Numbered from the stretch's first letter, positions 1 to 7,787 are shown. The stretch is DNA of 64,000 bases from Arthrobacter sp. PAMC25284 (GCF_019443425.1 NZ_CP080382.1:868001-932000); one strand, 5' to 3'. Notes: generated by a model not told the origin, from the sequence alone. Program-made: numbers and translations.

Positions 1-65
1 CGGCGGCGGACAATCTGGGCTCCCGGGATTTTTTTCAGTGCCCTCAGTGAGTTGCGTACTTTCAT
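1..65 (-). CDS. rpmJ: 50S ribosomal protein L36, cysteine-free paralog (partial)
   Basis: Only the first about 22 codons are in the window, reading MKVRNSLRALKKIPGA then QIVRRR. This is the N-terminus of the alternative bacterial L36 that lacks the zinc-binding cysteines. Ordinary L36 begins MKVxPSVKxxC, and no Cys is seen here. The ATG (63-65) overlaps the stop of the upstream CobW-like gene (62-64), so the two are translationally coupled. In actinobacteria such C-minus paralogs are made under zinc starvation and replace zinc-containing ribosomal proteins, freeing zinc. The Zur-like box upstream of the partner gene fits that regulation. The C-terminus is not visible, so the absence of Cys is only partly confirmed. 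Confidence 0.8.
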   Translation of the reverse strand, partial: MKVRNSLRALKKIPGAQIVRR

Positions 66-1192
66 GATGTGCTCCTTTGTGGTGTTTCGGTTGCTTCGTT
101 CAGGTCAAAAGGATCAGGGAACGAGTCTGTGCCGGTGGCCATTTCCGCCTCGGTGAGCTCGCAGGCCGTCAGCAGCGAGGCGATTTCGGCGGCGTCGACG
201 TCATCGCCGGTGACGGCCAGCACGGTTCCGCGGTCCCCGAATTCGGGATGCCAGTCCAGCACGGCGTCGGGACCGGGCCCCGGGGACATGAACGGGAGGC
301 CCTTCCGCCCCGCCTGCCAGGGGCCCGTGTTTTCCAGCCATACCCGCGGGCCGATGCCCTGGACGGCGATCCTGCAACCCGGGGCCGATGCCACCCAGAG
401 CCGGCCGCGCAGCCAGCATGAACCTTCGGCGATGGCGGCCAGGGCGTGGCGGAAACGCTCCGGATGCAGGGGCCGGACAATCCGCTGCACCACCGTAATG
501 AAGGGCGAGGAGGATTCCGCCGGGACACGCACCGAGCCGGGCACGGTCCGGGCTGTTGCCTCTGCCAGGTTGTGCCGGCCGGCCCGGACGTCGCCGGCGC
601 TTTCGGTCACCGCCCCGTGCGGGGCGATCTCCTTGATGAGCTGGACTCCCCGGGTCCGGGCTGCCGGGTCCACCGGCACGAGGGCCGGATCGGCCAGCAG
701 GACCGTGTCGTTGAAGGAGAGTTCGCCCATCAGGAATTCCCCCGGTGTCCGGTCATCGTCCGGCACCGGGGTGAAACCGGATTCGAACAGGGTGTGGCGG
801 TCCCAGATCTGGTCCTCCACCGCATCCGGTGCGCAGGCAAGCACTACTGAGTCAATCGTCACCGCGGCGCCGAGGCCTCTGAGCAGCGCGTGCACGGCCG
901 TTGCCGAGGCCACCGCGGGCGGCAGACCCAGAATAATCCGCGAACCCCGCGCCAACAGCCGGCTCACCGTGGGCACGACATCCAGGCGCACGGTGCAGCT
1001 CAGGCAGCCATGTTCCAGCGTCGATTCCTCCCGCTCCACGCGCCGGCCCTCCCGGAAAACCCGCCGGATCACCAGTCCGTCTTCGAGCAGGTCATGAAAA
1101 ACGACAAGGGCGCCGGGTGACTCCGCGGCGAGGGCGGCGCACACCTGCTGCCGGCAGAAAACATCCAAAGAACTCACAACGGTCACATGCAT
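62..1192 (-). CDS. mrf: MRF-like CobW-family protein (ribosome hibernation factor recruitment)
   Basis: A 376-residue protein with the CobW/COG0523 CxxC signature (GCLSCTVR at about residues 62-69) and a CobW C-terminal-like region (FRHALAAIAEG, LRGRLWVAS). The N-terminus has VVSSLDVFCRQQ where metallochaperone GTPases have the GxxGxGKT P-loop, so a normal Walker A motif is absent. Coupling to a cysteine-free L36 gene matches mycobacterial Mrf, which recruits the hibernation factor Mpy to zinc-depleted ribosomes. That role is inferred from family and context. A Zur-like box lies just upstream of the start. A general zinc chaperone of the YciC type is the alternative, but the lost P-loop argues against it. 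Confidence 0.72.
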   Translation of the reverse strand: MHVTVVSSLDVFCRQQVCAALAAESPGALVVFHDLLEDGLVIRRVFREGRRVEREESTLEHGCLSCTVRLDVVPTVSRLLARGSRIILGLPPAVASATAVHALLRGLGAAVTIDSVVLACAPDAVEDQIWDRHTLFESGFTPVPDDDRTPGEFLMGELSFNDTVLLADPALVPVDPAARTRGVQLIKEIAPHGAVTESAGDVRAGRHNLAEATARTVPGSVRVPAESSSPFITVVQRIVRPLHPERFRHALAAIAEGSCWLRGRLWVASAPGCRIAVQGIGPRVWLENTGPWQAGRKGLPFMSPGPGPDAVLDWHPEFGDRGTVLAVTGDDVDAAEIASLLTACELTEAEMATGTDSFPDPFDLNEATETPQRSTS

Positions 1193-1208
1193 GAACGCCA
1201 GCCTATAT

Positions 1209-1227
1209 GCGAAGGATTCTCATTTGC
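1209..1227. promoter_or_regulatory. Putative Zur box in front of mrf-rpmJ
   Basis: The stretch GCGAAGGATTCTCATTTGC lies 17 bases upstream of the mrf ATG. It shares GATTCTCAT with the much better palindrome in front of znuA at 2015-2038. Actinobacterial Zur sites are AT-rich inverted repeats around AATGATNNNNATCATT-like cores. The box is imperfect, so it is a candidate only, supported by gene function and the shared core. Confidence 0.5.
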
Positions 1228-1283
1228 AAAAGGCTGACCATGCTGCCTCCCGGCCTTCAATGAGATCTTTACCCCGTCGAAGT

Positions 1284-1307
1284 ATCAACGTATGTTTATG
1301 TATTGAT
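1284..1307. promoter_or_regulatory. Putative ArsR/SmtB operator overlapping the regulator start
   Basis: ATCAA (1284-1288) and TTGAT (1303-1307) are the outer arms of an imperfect inverted repeat of the 12-2-12 type bound by ArsR/SmtB proteins. It overlaps the start codons of the ArsR-family gene, which suggests autorepression. The inner positions match only partly. Confidence 0.4.
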
Positions 1308-1617
1308 GATGACTGACGAGCAGACCCTGATCCGGACCGCTGAGCTGTTCAAGGCGCTTTCGACCGCTTCGCGCCTGCGCATTCTCTTTGTCCTGTCCGG
1401 GGAACCGTCATCGGTCAGCACCCTGGTGGCGGCAACACAGCTGTCCCAGCCGCTGGTTTCCCAGCACCTGAAAACGCTGCGGGGAAACAATTTGGTCACC
1501 GTCACGCGTACAGGCAAGGAAGCACTCTACGCCCTGGCCGATGACCACGTGGCCCACGTCATCCGCGACACCATCGCCCACAGCCGGGAACCGCACCACG
1601 GCAGCCAGGCCGACTGA
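1306..1617 (+). CDS. ArsR/SmtB-family metal-sensing repressor (zinc type)
   Basis: About 103 residues of winged-helix ArsR fold: FKALSTASRLRILFVL, then a recognition region (LSQPLVSQHLKTLRGNNLV). The last helix holds DDHVAHVIRDTIAHSRE, which fits the alpha-5 zinc-site pattern D-x-H-x10-H-x2-E of SmtB/CzrA sensors exactly. No alpha-3 CxC arsenic site is present. It should therefore derepress its targets when zinc, cobalt or a similar ion is in excess, the opposite sense to Zur. The His-rich gene starts 23 bases downstream, so the two are probably cotranscribed. TTG 1303, ATG 1306 and ATG 1309 are all possible starts. Confidence 0.8.
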   Translation: MMTDEQTLIRTAELFKALSTASRLRILFVLSGEPSSVSTLVAATQLSQPLVSQHLKTLRGNNLVTVTRTGKEALYALADDHVAHVIRDTIAHSREPHHGSQAD

Positions 1618-1640
1618 CTGCCCTTACAAAAGGAGTCATC

Positions 1641-1940
1641 ATGACCGAGGAAGTCAAGGCAGAACACACCCTCGCCGAGCACACGCACGGCGCGGATGAC
1701 TGCAACCACGAAACCGTCCAGCACGGGGACCACGTCGATTACCTGCACGACGGCCACCGCCACGCCGAGCACGAAGGCCACTACGACGAACACGACGATC
1801 CGGCCGAACACACAGCCCGGGACCACCGCCACGGCGCGGATGACTGCAACCACGAAACCGTCCAGCACGGGGACCACGTCGACTACGTCCACGACGGCCA
1901 CCGCCACGCCGAACACGGCGACCACTACGACGAACACTGA
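1641..1940 (+). CDS. Histidine-rich tandem-repeat protein, probable metal buffer
   Basis: A 99-residue soluble, acidic protein with 24 histidines. It consists of two nearly identical 36-residue blocks, each with one cysteine (HGADDCNHETVQHGDHVDY...), joined by a short linker. No signal peptide or membrane segment is visible. A good ribosome site (AAAGGAG) precedes the ATG. Short His/Asp-rich proteins next to znu genes occur in related actinobacteria and are sometimes annotated only as zinc-transporter-associated. Binding and storing zinc, or handing it over in the cytoplasm, is inference from composition and neighbours. I know of no characterised homolog. Confidence 0.7.
   Translation: MTEEVKAEHTLAEHTHGADDCNHETVQHGDHVDYLHDGHRHAEHEGHYDEHDDPAEHTARDHRHGADDCNHETVQHGDHVDYVHDGHRHAEHGDHYDEH
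1686..1937 (+). repeat. Two 108-bp direct repeats (period 144 bp) in the His-rich gene
   Basis: Copies lie at 1686-1793 and 1830-1937, differ at only a few positions, and are in frame with each other. The near-identity at DNA level suggests a recent duplication inside the gene. Confidence 0.85.
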
Positions 1941-2014
1941 GTCCCCCCCGGACGCCGGGGAACATTCCGGCGCCGGGCCACCAACCCGGGCACCCCGGCT
2001 GACCAAATTGACAA

Positions 2015-2038
2015 TGATTCTCATGTAAATGAGAATCA
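2015..2038. promoter_or_regulatory. Zur operator of the znu operon
   Basis: TGATTCTCAT (2015-2024) and ATGAGAATCA (2029-2038) form a perfect 10-bp inverted repeat with a 4-base spacer. The arms have the AT-rich Zur-type sequence. It sits directly before and across the first possible start (2029) of znuA, so binding would block transcription or translation initiation. Confidence 0.75.
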
Positions 2039-2043
2039 ATCTC

Positions 2044-3000
2044 ATGAAAACCCGCACCCGCTTTGCTCTTGCCATGCCCCTTTTGTCCGCCCTTTCCCTG
2101 AGCGCCTGCGCTTCCGGGGCTCCGGCGGAAACGTCTGCCTCGGGCACGGCCGGGGCGGACGGTGCGCCACTGACGGTGATGGCGTCCTTCTACCCGCTGC
2201 AGTATGTGGCCGAGCAGGTGGGCGGGACTCTGGTGAAGGTCGAATCCCTGACCCCGCCCGGCACCGAACCGCACGACCTCGAACTCTCCCCTGCCTCTGT
2301 AGCATCGCTGGAGAACGCGGCCGCCGTGGTGTATCTCTCCGGATTCCAGCCCGCCGTCGATGACGCCATCAAACAGGCGTCCCCGGCGAACGTTGTGGAC
2401 GTGTCCGCCGAAGCGAACCTGGAGGCCGGCCACTCAGAGGCAGGGGAATCCGAAGAAGCCCACGCCGGCGAGGCAAAGACCGGCGGGATGGACCTGCACT
2501 TCTGGCTCGATCCGGACCGCCTGGCCAAGGCCGCCCACTCAGTCGCCGCTGAACTCGGCGAGGTCGATCCCGGCAACGCTGCCACCTACAAGGCCAACGC
2601 CGAGGCCCTGACCGGGAAACTGACGGCACTGGATCAGGACTTCAGCCAGGGGCTGGCGACCTGCACGACCCGCACCGCCGTGGTTTCCCACGAGGCCTAC
2701 GGCTACCTGACGAACAAGTATGAGCTGAAACAGGTGGGCATTTCCGGTCTGGAACCGGACACGGAGCCCTCACCGGCCCGTCTGGCGGAAATCGGCACGG
2801 TCGTCAAGGATGAAGGGGTGACCACCATCTTCACCGAGACCCTGGTCAATCCCAAGGTCGCCGAAACCCTCGCCGCGGACCTGGGCATCAAGACCGCGGT
2901 CCTGGACCCGCTCGAAGGCCTGGTAGATGACAGCCTGGACTACGAGAAGGTCATGCGTCAGAACCTCGAAGCACTGCGCAGCGCGCTGAGCTGCTCCTGA
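2044..3000 (+). CDS. znuA: Zinc ABC transporter substrate-binding lipoprotein ZnuA
   Basis: Cluster A-I metal-binding protein. The N-terminus is a lipoprotein signal ending in LSAC, so the mature protein is lipid-anchored outside the membrane. Metal ligands expected for the family are visible: His in GTEPHDLELS, His in MDLHFWLDP, His in VVSHEAYG, and the late TETLVNPKVAETLA/ILDPLEG-type region (here AVLDPLEG). A short His/Glu-rich loop (GHSEAGESEEAHAGE) precedes the second ligand, as in many ZnuA proteins. An ATG at 2029 is in frame but lies inside the Zur palindrome. ATG 2044, preceded by GAGAAT, is preferred. It delivers zinc to ZnuB/ZnuC encoded next. Confidence 0.88.
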   Translation: MKTRTRFALAMPLLSALSLSACASGAPAETSASGTAGADGAPLTVMASFYPLQYVAEQVGGTLVKVESLTPPGTEPHDLELSPASVASLENAAAVVYLSGFQPAVDDAIKQASPANVVDVSAEANLEAGHSEAGESEEAHAGEAKTGGMDLHFWLDPDRLAKAAHSVAAELGEVDPGNAATYKANAEALTGKLTALDQDFSQGLATCTTRTAVVSHEAYGYLTNKYELKQVGISGLEPDTEPSPARLAEIGTVVKDEGVTTIFTETLVNPKVAETLAADLGIKTAVLDPLEGLVDDSLDYEKVMRQNLEALRSALSCS

Positions 3001-3005
3001 CCCCC

Positions 3006-3824
3006 GTGCCTGCCAGCCCTTTCCCCGTCAACCCGGTACCCGCTGTCCCGGCCCCGATCCGAACACGGCAACTTTCCGTCTCCGTGGAAACCGGCACCAT
3101 CCTGCACGGCATCGACCTGACGGTTGCTGGCGGGGAGGCGGTGGCGCTGCTCGGTGCCAACGGGTCAGGCAAATCAACCCTGGTCAAGGCACTGGTCGGC
3201 ATTGTGCCGGTCACCTCCGGCAGCGCCGAAATCTATGGCGCCGACGTCACCGCCGCACGCCGGTCCGTGCCCTGGGCGCGGATCGGCTACGTGCCGCAAC
3301 GGCTGGGGCCCAGTTCCGGTGTGCCGGCCACGGCCGTGGAAGTCGTGGCCTCCGGGCTGCTGGACAACCGGCGTTTCCGCCCGGGCCGCGGTGCCCGCCG
3401 CAAAGCGCTGGAGGCTTTGGAACAGGTCGGACTGCTGGACCGGGCACACGAGAGTGTGCAGGTGTTCTCCGGCGGCCAGCAGCAGCGCGTCCTCATCGCC
3501 CGGGCCCTGATACGCGAGCCGGACCTGATGATCCTTGATGAGCCGCTGGCCGGAATCGACCAGGCCTCCAAAGAGGCACTCGCCCGCACCCTGACCGGCA
3601 TGCAGGCAAAGGGCACGACTATCCTGGTGGTTCTGCATGAACTCGGAGAACTCACCGGCATCATCGGCCGCGCCGTCGTGCTGCGCCACGGCCGGGTTAT
3701 CTTCGACGGCCCGCCCCCGCCCGCGGCTCCGGGACACGATCACCCCGGACACGACCACGTGCACGCCCACGCGGACACACCCCCGCCCGGACACACAGTC
3801 CCTGACCTGCGTTCGGAGTGGTGA
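3006..3824 (+). CDS. znuC: Zinc ABC transporter ATP-binding protein ZnuC
   Basis: A 272-residue ABC ATPase. It has Walker A GANGSGKST, Q-loop YVPQR, signature FSGGQQQRV, Walker B LMILDEPLAGID and an H-loop His (VLHEL). The C-terminal tail is rich in His (GHDHPGHDHVHAHAD), a feature of zinc-importer ATPases that may sense or bind zinc in the cytoplasm. The GTG start is 5 bases after znuA, and the stop overlaps the znuB ATG. It powers zinc uptake through ZnuB. Confidence 0.9.
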   Translation: MPASPFPVNPVPAVPAPIRTRQLSVSVETGTILHGIDLTVAGGEAVALLGANGSGKSTLVKALVGIVPVTSGSAEIYGADVTAARRSVPWARIGYVPQRLGPSSGVPATAVEVVASGLLDNRRFRPGRGARRKALEALEQVGLLDRAHESVQVFSGGQQQRVLIARALIREPDLMILDEPLAGIDQASKEALARTLTGMQAKGTTILVVLHELGELTGIIGRAVVLRHGRVIFDGPPPPAAPGHDHPGHDHVHAHADTPPPGHTVPDLRSEW

Positions 3825-4738
3825 TGGGTTTCCTTGACGCCATGGTGACCATGCTCTCCAGCCCCTTGATGCAGCGCGGGCTCATGGTCGCGGTGCTGGT
3901 CGGCATCTCAGCACCGGTGATGGGCACCTACCTGGTGCAGCGCCGCCTGGCCCTGCTCGGTGACGGGATCGGCCACGTCGCCCTGACCGGTGTCGCGATG
4001 GGCTGGCTCGCCGGCAGCGTCGCGGGACTCACACCCCATGACCTGCTGGCCGTGCCCGGGGCCGTCATCGCCGCCGTCATTGGCGCCGTGCTCATCGAAC
4101 TGGTCCGTGAAAAGGGCAAAACCAGCGGAGATGTCGCCCTAGCCCTGCTCTTCTATGGCGGGATCGCCGGAGGGGTGCTGCTCATCGGCGTTGCCGGGGG
4201 CACGTCCGCGAACCTGACCGGTTACCTCTTCGGTTCCATCTCCACCGTCACGGCACTGGACGTCTGGCTCACCGCCGGCCTGGCCGCGCTCATCCTGGGC
4301 ATAGGCCTGGGCCTTCGTCCGGCCCTGTTCGCACTGAGCCATGATGAGGAGTTCGCCCGCGCGACAGGCCTACCCATCCGGACCCTGAACATCCTGGTGG
4401 CCGTGCTCGCGGCGCTGACCGTGTCCGTCTCCATGCGGGTCGTCGGGGTGCTGCTCGTCTCGGCCCTGATGATCGTGCCCGTGGCCATCGCCCAGCTGAC
4501 GGCCCGGTCTTTCCGTGCCACGATGAGCACCGCGATGGCCATCGGGGCAGTAGTCTGCGTCACCGGCCTGTCCATTACCTACTTCCACCGGCTCTCACCC
4601 GGGGCAACCATCGTGGTCCTCGCGATCGGCGTCTACGCCGCGGTCGCCATAATCCGCCCGCTGATCAGGCGCCCGAAACGGAGCAGTGATCCCCACCTGG
4701 ACGCCGAGGACGACGTCCGCCTGCGCGAGGAGGCCTAG
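3824..4738 (+). CDS. znuB: Zinc ABC transporter permease ZnuB
   Basis: ABC-3 family permease of about 304 residues with eight or so hydrophobic segments and the family regions LLGDGIGHVALTGVAMG and GVLLVSALMIVPVAIAQL. The ATG at 3824 overlaps the znuC stop (TGATG); upstream GTG codons at 3818 and 3821 are in frame but less likely. The hydrophilic C-terminus ends two bases before zur. Confidence 0.9.
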   Translation: MGFLDAMVTMLSSPLMQRGLMVAVLVGISAPVMGTYLVQRRLALLGDGIGHVALTGVAMGWLAGSVAGLTPHDLLAVPGAVIAAVIGAVLIELVREKGKTSGDVALALLFYGGIAGGVLLIGVAGGTSANLTGYLFGSISTVTALDVWLTAGLAALILGIGLGLRPALFALSHDEEFARATGLPIRTLNILVAVLAALTVSVSMRVVGVLLVSALMIVPVAIAQLTARSFRATMSTAMAIGAVVCVTGLSITYFHRLSPGATIVVLAIGVYAAVAIIRPLIRRPKRSSDPHLDAEDDVRLREEA

Positions 4739-4740
4739 GA

Positions 4741-5157
4741 GTGGAACGGCGGACCCGGCAGCGTTCGGCCCTGGAGGAGCTGCTGGGGCGGAACACAGGG
4801 TTCCGCAGCGCCCAGCAGCTGCACACCATGCTCCGCGATGAGGGCGAACCGGTATCCCTGGCCACGGTCTACCGGCTCCTGCAATCCATGGCCGGCGACG
4901 GTGAGGTGGACGTGCTCCGCAGCCAGGAGAGCGAGAACCGGTACCGGCGCTGCCACCGCCAGGAACACCACCACCACCTGGTCTGCCGCCACTGCGGACA
5001 CACCGTGGAAGTCGCCGAAACCACAGTCGAACGCTGGGCCGCCCGGACAGCACGCCAACACGGCTTCGCCGCCGTCACCCACACCCTCGAACTCCTGGGC
5101 ACCTGCACCGCCTGCTACACGACTCCGGCAACTGCCACCCGATCAGGCAACGAATAA
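4741..5157 (+). CDS. zur: Fur-family zinc uptake regulator Zur
   Basis: A 138-residue Fur-family repressor. The N-terminal winged helix (TRQRSALEELLG ... PVSLATVYRLLQ) is followed by the metal-sensing domain HHHHLVCRHCG, with the second structural Cys pair in CTAC near the C-terminus. The family uses zinc as corepressor to shut off uptake and C-minus ribosomal genes. Its position as last gene of the znu operon, two bases after znuB with a GTG start, gives autoregulation through the 2015-2038 palindrome. Zur is preferred over Fur or Nur because of this context. Confidence 0.88.
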   Translation: MERRTRQRSALEELLGRNTGFRSAQQLHTMLRDEGEPVSLATVYRLLQSMAGDGEVDVLRSQESENRYRRCHRQEHHHHLVCRHCGHTVEVAETTVERWAARTARQHGFAAVTHTLELLGTCTACYTTPATATRSGNE

Positions 5158-5175
5158 GCTGAGTCCAGACCAAAA

Positions 5176-5364
5176 GATCGGACGGCAAGGCCGGTCCATT
5201 TGCGCGGTACACGCCTGCACGATTCGACTGCGGCGCTCCGAGTCACCGGAAGCCAGATCGACCTCTTCACCGGCACAGTGTTTCCCCTGGACGAAGAGGT
5301 GGACTTCAGCTTCACCATCCGCCTCGACATCACCCCGCCACCATCAGCGTCTCTCCCCTACTGA
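5176..5364 (+). pseudogene. Short open stretch resembling the C-terminal end of an unknown protein
   Basis: About 60 codons without a stop read ... VHLRGTRLHDSTAAL, RVTGSQIDLFTGTVFPL, DEEVDFSFTIRLDIT and end in TGA at 5362. Residue composition looks protein-like, but there is no start codon or ribosome site. It may be the tail of a gene cut off by rearrangement at the island edge. I do not recognise the family, and chance is possible. Confidence 0.25.
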
Positions 5365-5646
5365 AGTACTAGGCGCACACACGCCTCCCAGTGCAACGGC
5401 ACGGCCAAACAATATGCCTCATTAGACATCGTGTCCAAGGGCAGCAAGTGAACGACCCCGCACGAAGGGTCGCTTTTGACCCTTGGCTAGCGCCTCGCAC
5501 CCTTCCCCCAGCTTCCCGGGCTGCACCCTGCGACAAATAGCGCTGTGAGAACGCCGCCATTCACCGCCGAAAGTCACACCCCAGCACTAGAAAGCAGGGT
5601 CCTCACGGACGCACATTTTGTCCTATAACCCTGTTTTGTGATGGTT
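5365..5646. other. Non-coding stretch before the IS remnant
   Basis: I see no gene, RNA or clear regulatory site. Together with the preceding fragment this makes about 490 bases between zur and the IS256 remnant with no intact gene. Confidence 0.5.
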
Positions 5647-6540
5647 AGGGACTGTCCGATAAACGGTGTGTGGGTCCGGCCGGTTTTCATTATTGAGTGG
5701 TTCTTTCGAACCGGCCGGCGAAGCTGATCGCGAACGCGTTCAGCGCCGGCTTCCACCTCATCATCCAGCGTGCCCGACCGCCGCCGGTTGGATCAAGAGA
5801 TCTGGTGACGAGGTACAGGCATTTCAGGGCGGCGGTTTCGTTCGGAAAGTGCCCGCGGGCCCTCACAGCCCTTCGGTAGCGGGCGTTGATCGACTCGATT
5901 GCGTTCGTTGTGCAGATCACCCGCCGGATCTCCACGTCGTACTCCAGGAAGGGCACGAATTCAGCCCACGAGGCTTCCCAGAGCCGCACGATGGCCGGAT
6001 ATCGCTGCCCCCACTCGGCGGTGAACTCGGCGAACCGGTCCCTTGCCGCTTGCTCGGACGGGGCCGTGTAAACCGGCTTGAGCGACTTGACGATCCCGTC
6101 GCGGTGCTGGCGTCCGGCGTAGCGGAAGCTGTTGCGGATCAGGTGAACGATGCACTGCTGCACGACCGTTCGCTCCCACGTGTTCGTAATCGCCTCCGAC
6201 AGGCCCTTGAGCCCGTCGCAGACCGCGATCAACACATCTTCCACGCCCCGGTTCTTCAGCTCGGAGAATACCTGCAGCCAGAAGCGGGCACCCTCGCCAC
6301 CGTCGCCGGCCCCAGATGCCCAGAATCTCCCGCTCCCCGTTCACGGTGACGCCCATAACGACGTAGAACGGGGTGTTGCGCACCTGCCCGTCACGGACCT
6401 TGACCACGATCGCGTCAACGAAGAGCACCGGATAGATCGGATCCAAAGGCCGGGCCGACCATTCGGCCAGTTCCCCGGCGACCTTCTCCGTGATGCGGCT
6501 GATGGTGTCTTTGGAGACCCTGGCACCTTTGTTGCACCCT
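5647..6540 (-). mobile_element. Truncated IS256-family insertion sequence
   Basis: The transposase C-terminal half lies on the minus strand. Its downstream flank begins GGGACTGTCCGATAAACGGT at 5647, which looks like an IS256-type terminal inverted repeat. The other end is missing: transposase similarity breaks off at about 6540, so the element is a partial copy left by a deletion or later rearrangement. Confidence 0.75.
5690..6540 (-). pseudogene. IS256-family transposase, N-terminally truncated and frameshifted
   Basis: Two minus-strand frames together give the mutator-type DDE transposase. One runs from VSKDTISRITEKV through YPVLFVDAIVVKVRDGQV (first catalytic Asp) to GEREILGIW. The other continues EDVLIAVCDGLKGL (second Asp) to CTTNAIESINARYRR (Glu region) and the C-terminus. 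Between them an extra G in a GGGG run near 6312 shifts the frame: the frame after it should read WAGDGGEGAR. The normal first third of the protein is absent. It cannot encode an active enzyme. Confidence 0.85.
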
Positions 6541-6735
6541 GGGAAGAGGAAGAAGACGATGATGGAACACCCGCGTAGGGTTCCCTCCTCGATTCTCAAC
6601 CCCGCATCGCGGACTTTGAGCGGCGGTGCGGTCTGATGCCGGCCAGGACGGACAGTGCCAGCTGGCCCAGCCCGGTCCCGGCCCAGGCGAAGCGGCGTCC
6701 ACTGCATCGGTGGGTCAGGGCTTAGAGTGGGCGGC

Positions 6736-7677
6736 ATGGGCAGTCGACGAATCAGTGCGTCCACGGTTGGGGTCGTGCTGCTCGCGGCATCGCTCTGGCC
6801 CGCCCTGCACTTTTTTTCGGGCCGGGTGTGCCGCTGGCGCCGGGGCGCGGGGGCGCCGCGCCGCGCCGGGCGTCTCGGGGTGCGAGTGTTCGGTCAGGGC
6901 AACCCCGTGCTCGTGCTGCTGCCGGGCATCGCGGCGAGCCAGGCCTACTTCGGGGCAGCCTATGACCGGCTCGGCGAGGTCGCGACGGCGGTCGTGATCG
7001 ACCCCCTCGGCTTCGGCTCCTCCATGGATGCCAGCGCCGGCACCGACTCGTTCGCCCTCGAGGAACACCTCGCCGCCGTCACCGGCGCCCTCCGCGCACT
7101 CGACCTCGACGGGCGCCCACTGCACGTGGCCGGCCATTCGATGGGCGCGTCGCTCGCGATCCAGTGGGCGGCGGCGAGCCAGGGCGACATCCGCACGGTA
7201 ATTGCGTTCGATGCCCCCCTGTTCCGAACCCGGGCTGAAGCGGACGAGCGGGTGCAGCACATGGGCTGGTTCGAGGCGCTGCTATCGACCGGCCCGTTCG
7301 CCCACGCGGTGTGCGCGTGGATGTGCCGGCACCGCTCCGCCGCCTCCGTGCTCGCCGTCGCGCTCAACCCGACGATGCCGGCGGCCATCGCCAGGGACGG
7401 CGTCAAGCACACCTGGTTCTCCTACATCCAGAGCTTCGAGGCGCTCGTCGCGGCCGACACCTGGACCGGAGCGGTCGCCGCCCTGTCCGGCCGGGGCGTG
7501 CCGGTGCTGCTCGTCGACGGGGAGAGGGATCCGGTGCCGGTCCCCGGACGCGCCCGCGCGCTGGCGGCGGAATTCGCGTCCGTCACCGCGCGCACCCACC
7601 GCGGCGGGCACGACCTCCCCCTCGCCTCACCCGGCTGGTGCTCCGACCTGCTCTACCGGCAGATCGCCGCGGCCTGA
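6736..7677 (+). CDS. Alpha/beta hydrolase with N-terminal membrane segment
   Basis: About 313 residues. An N-terminal hydrophobic stretch (STVGVVLLAASLWPALHFF) is followed by an alpha/beta-hydrolase fold. The oxyanion region is LLPGIAAS, the nucleophile elbow GHSMGAS, the acid probably Asp in DGERDP, and the His in RGGHDLPL. ATG 6736 is preferred over an earlier in-frame start at 6655 because the extra residues are low-complexity and overlap debris next to the IS remnant. The substrate cannot be told. It stands alone between the IS remnant and the rhodanese gene, so it may be a passenger of the island. Confidence 0.75.
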   Translation: MGSRRISASTVGVVLLAASLWPALHFFSGRVCRWRRGAGAPRRAGRLGVRVFGQGNPVLVLLPGIAASQAYFGAAYDRLGEVATAVVIDPLGFGSSMDASAGTDSFALEEHLAAVTGALRALDLDGRPLHVAGHSMGASLAIQWAAASQGDIRTVIAFDAPLFRTRAEADERVQHMGWFEALLSTGPFAHAVCAWMCRHRSAASVLAVALNPTMPAAIARDGVKHTWFSYIQSFEALVAADTWTGAVAALSGRGVPVLLVDGERDPVPVPGRARALAAEFASVTARTHRGGHDLPLASPGWCSDLLYRQIAAA

Positions 7678-7787
7678 ACCCACTGCTCCGCATCGCCGAG
7701 CAACGATAGGGACGAACGATGACCTGTGTCCGCCGCCTCTTTGGCCGAGGTAGCTTTGGCCTGGGCGGTCGGCGTTAGGCTGGGCTC

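Noticed and set aside
1527..2433. Minus-strand frames over the His-rich gene
   Set aside because: Their apparent repeats are just the reverse complement of the plus-strand tandem repeat.
6655..6735. Longer N-terminus for the hydrolase from 6655
   Set aside because: The 27 extra residues are Arg/Pro/Gly-rich, have no ribosome site and overlap sequence next to the IS relic; ATG 6736 begins a credible membrane anchor.
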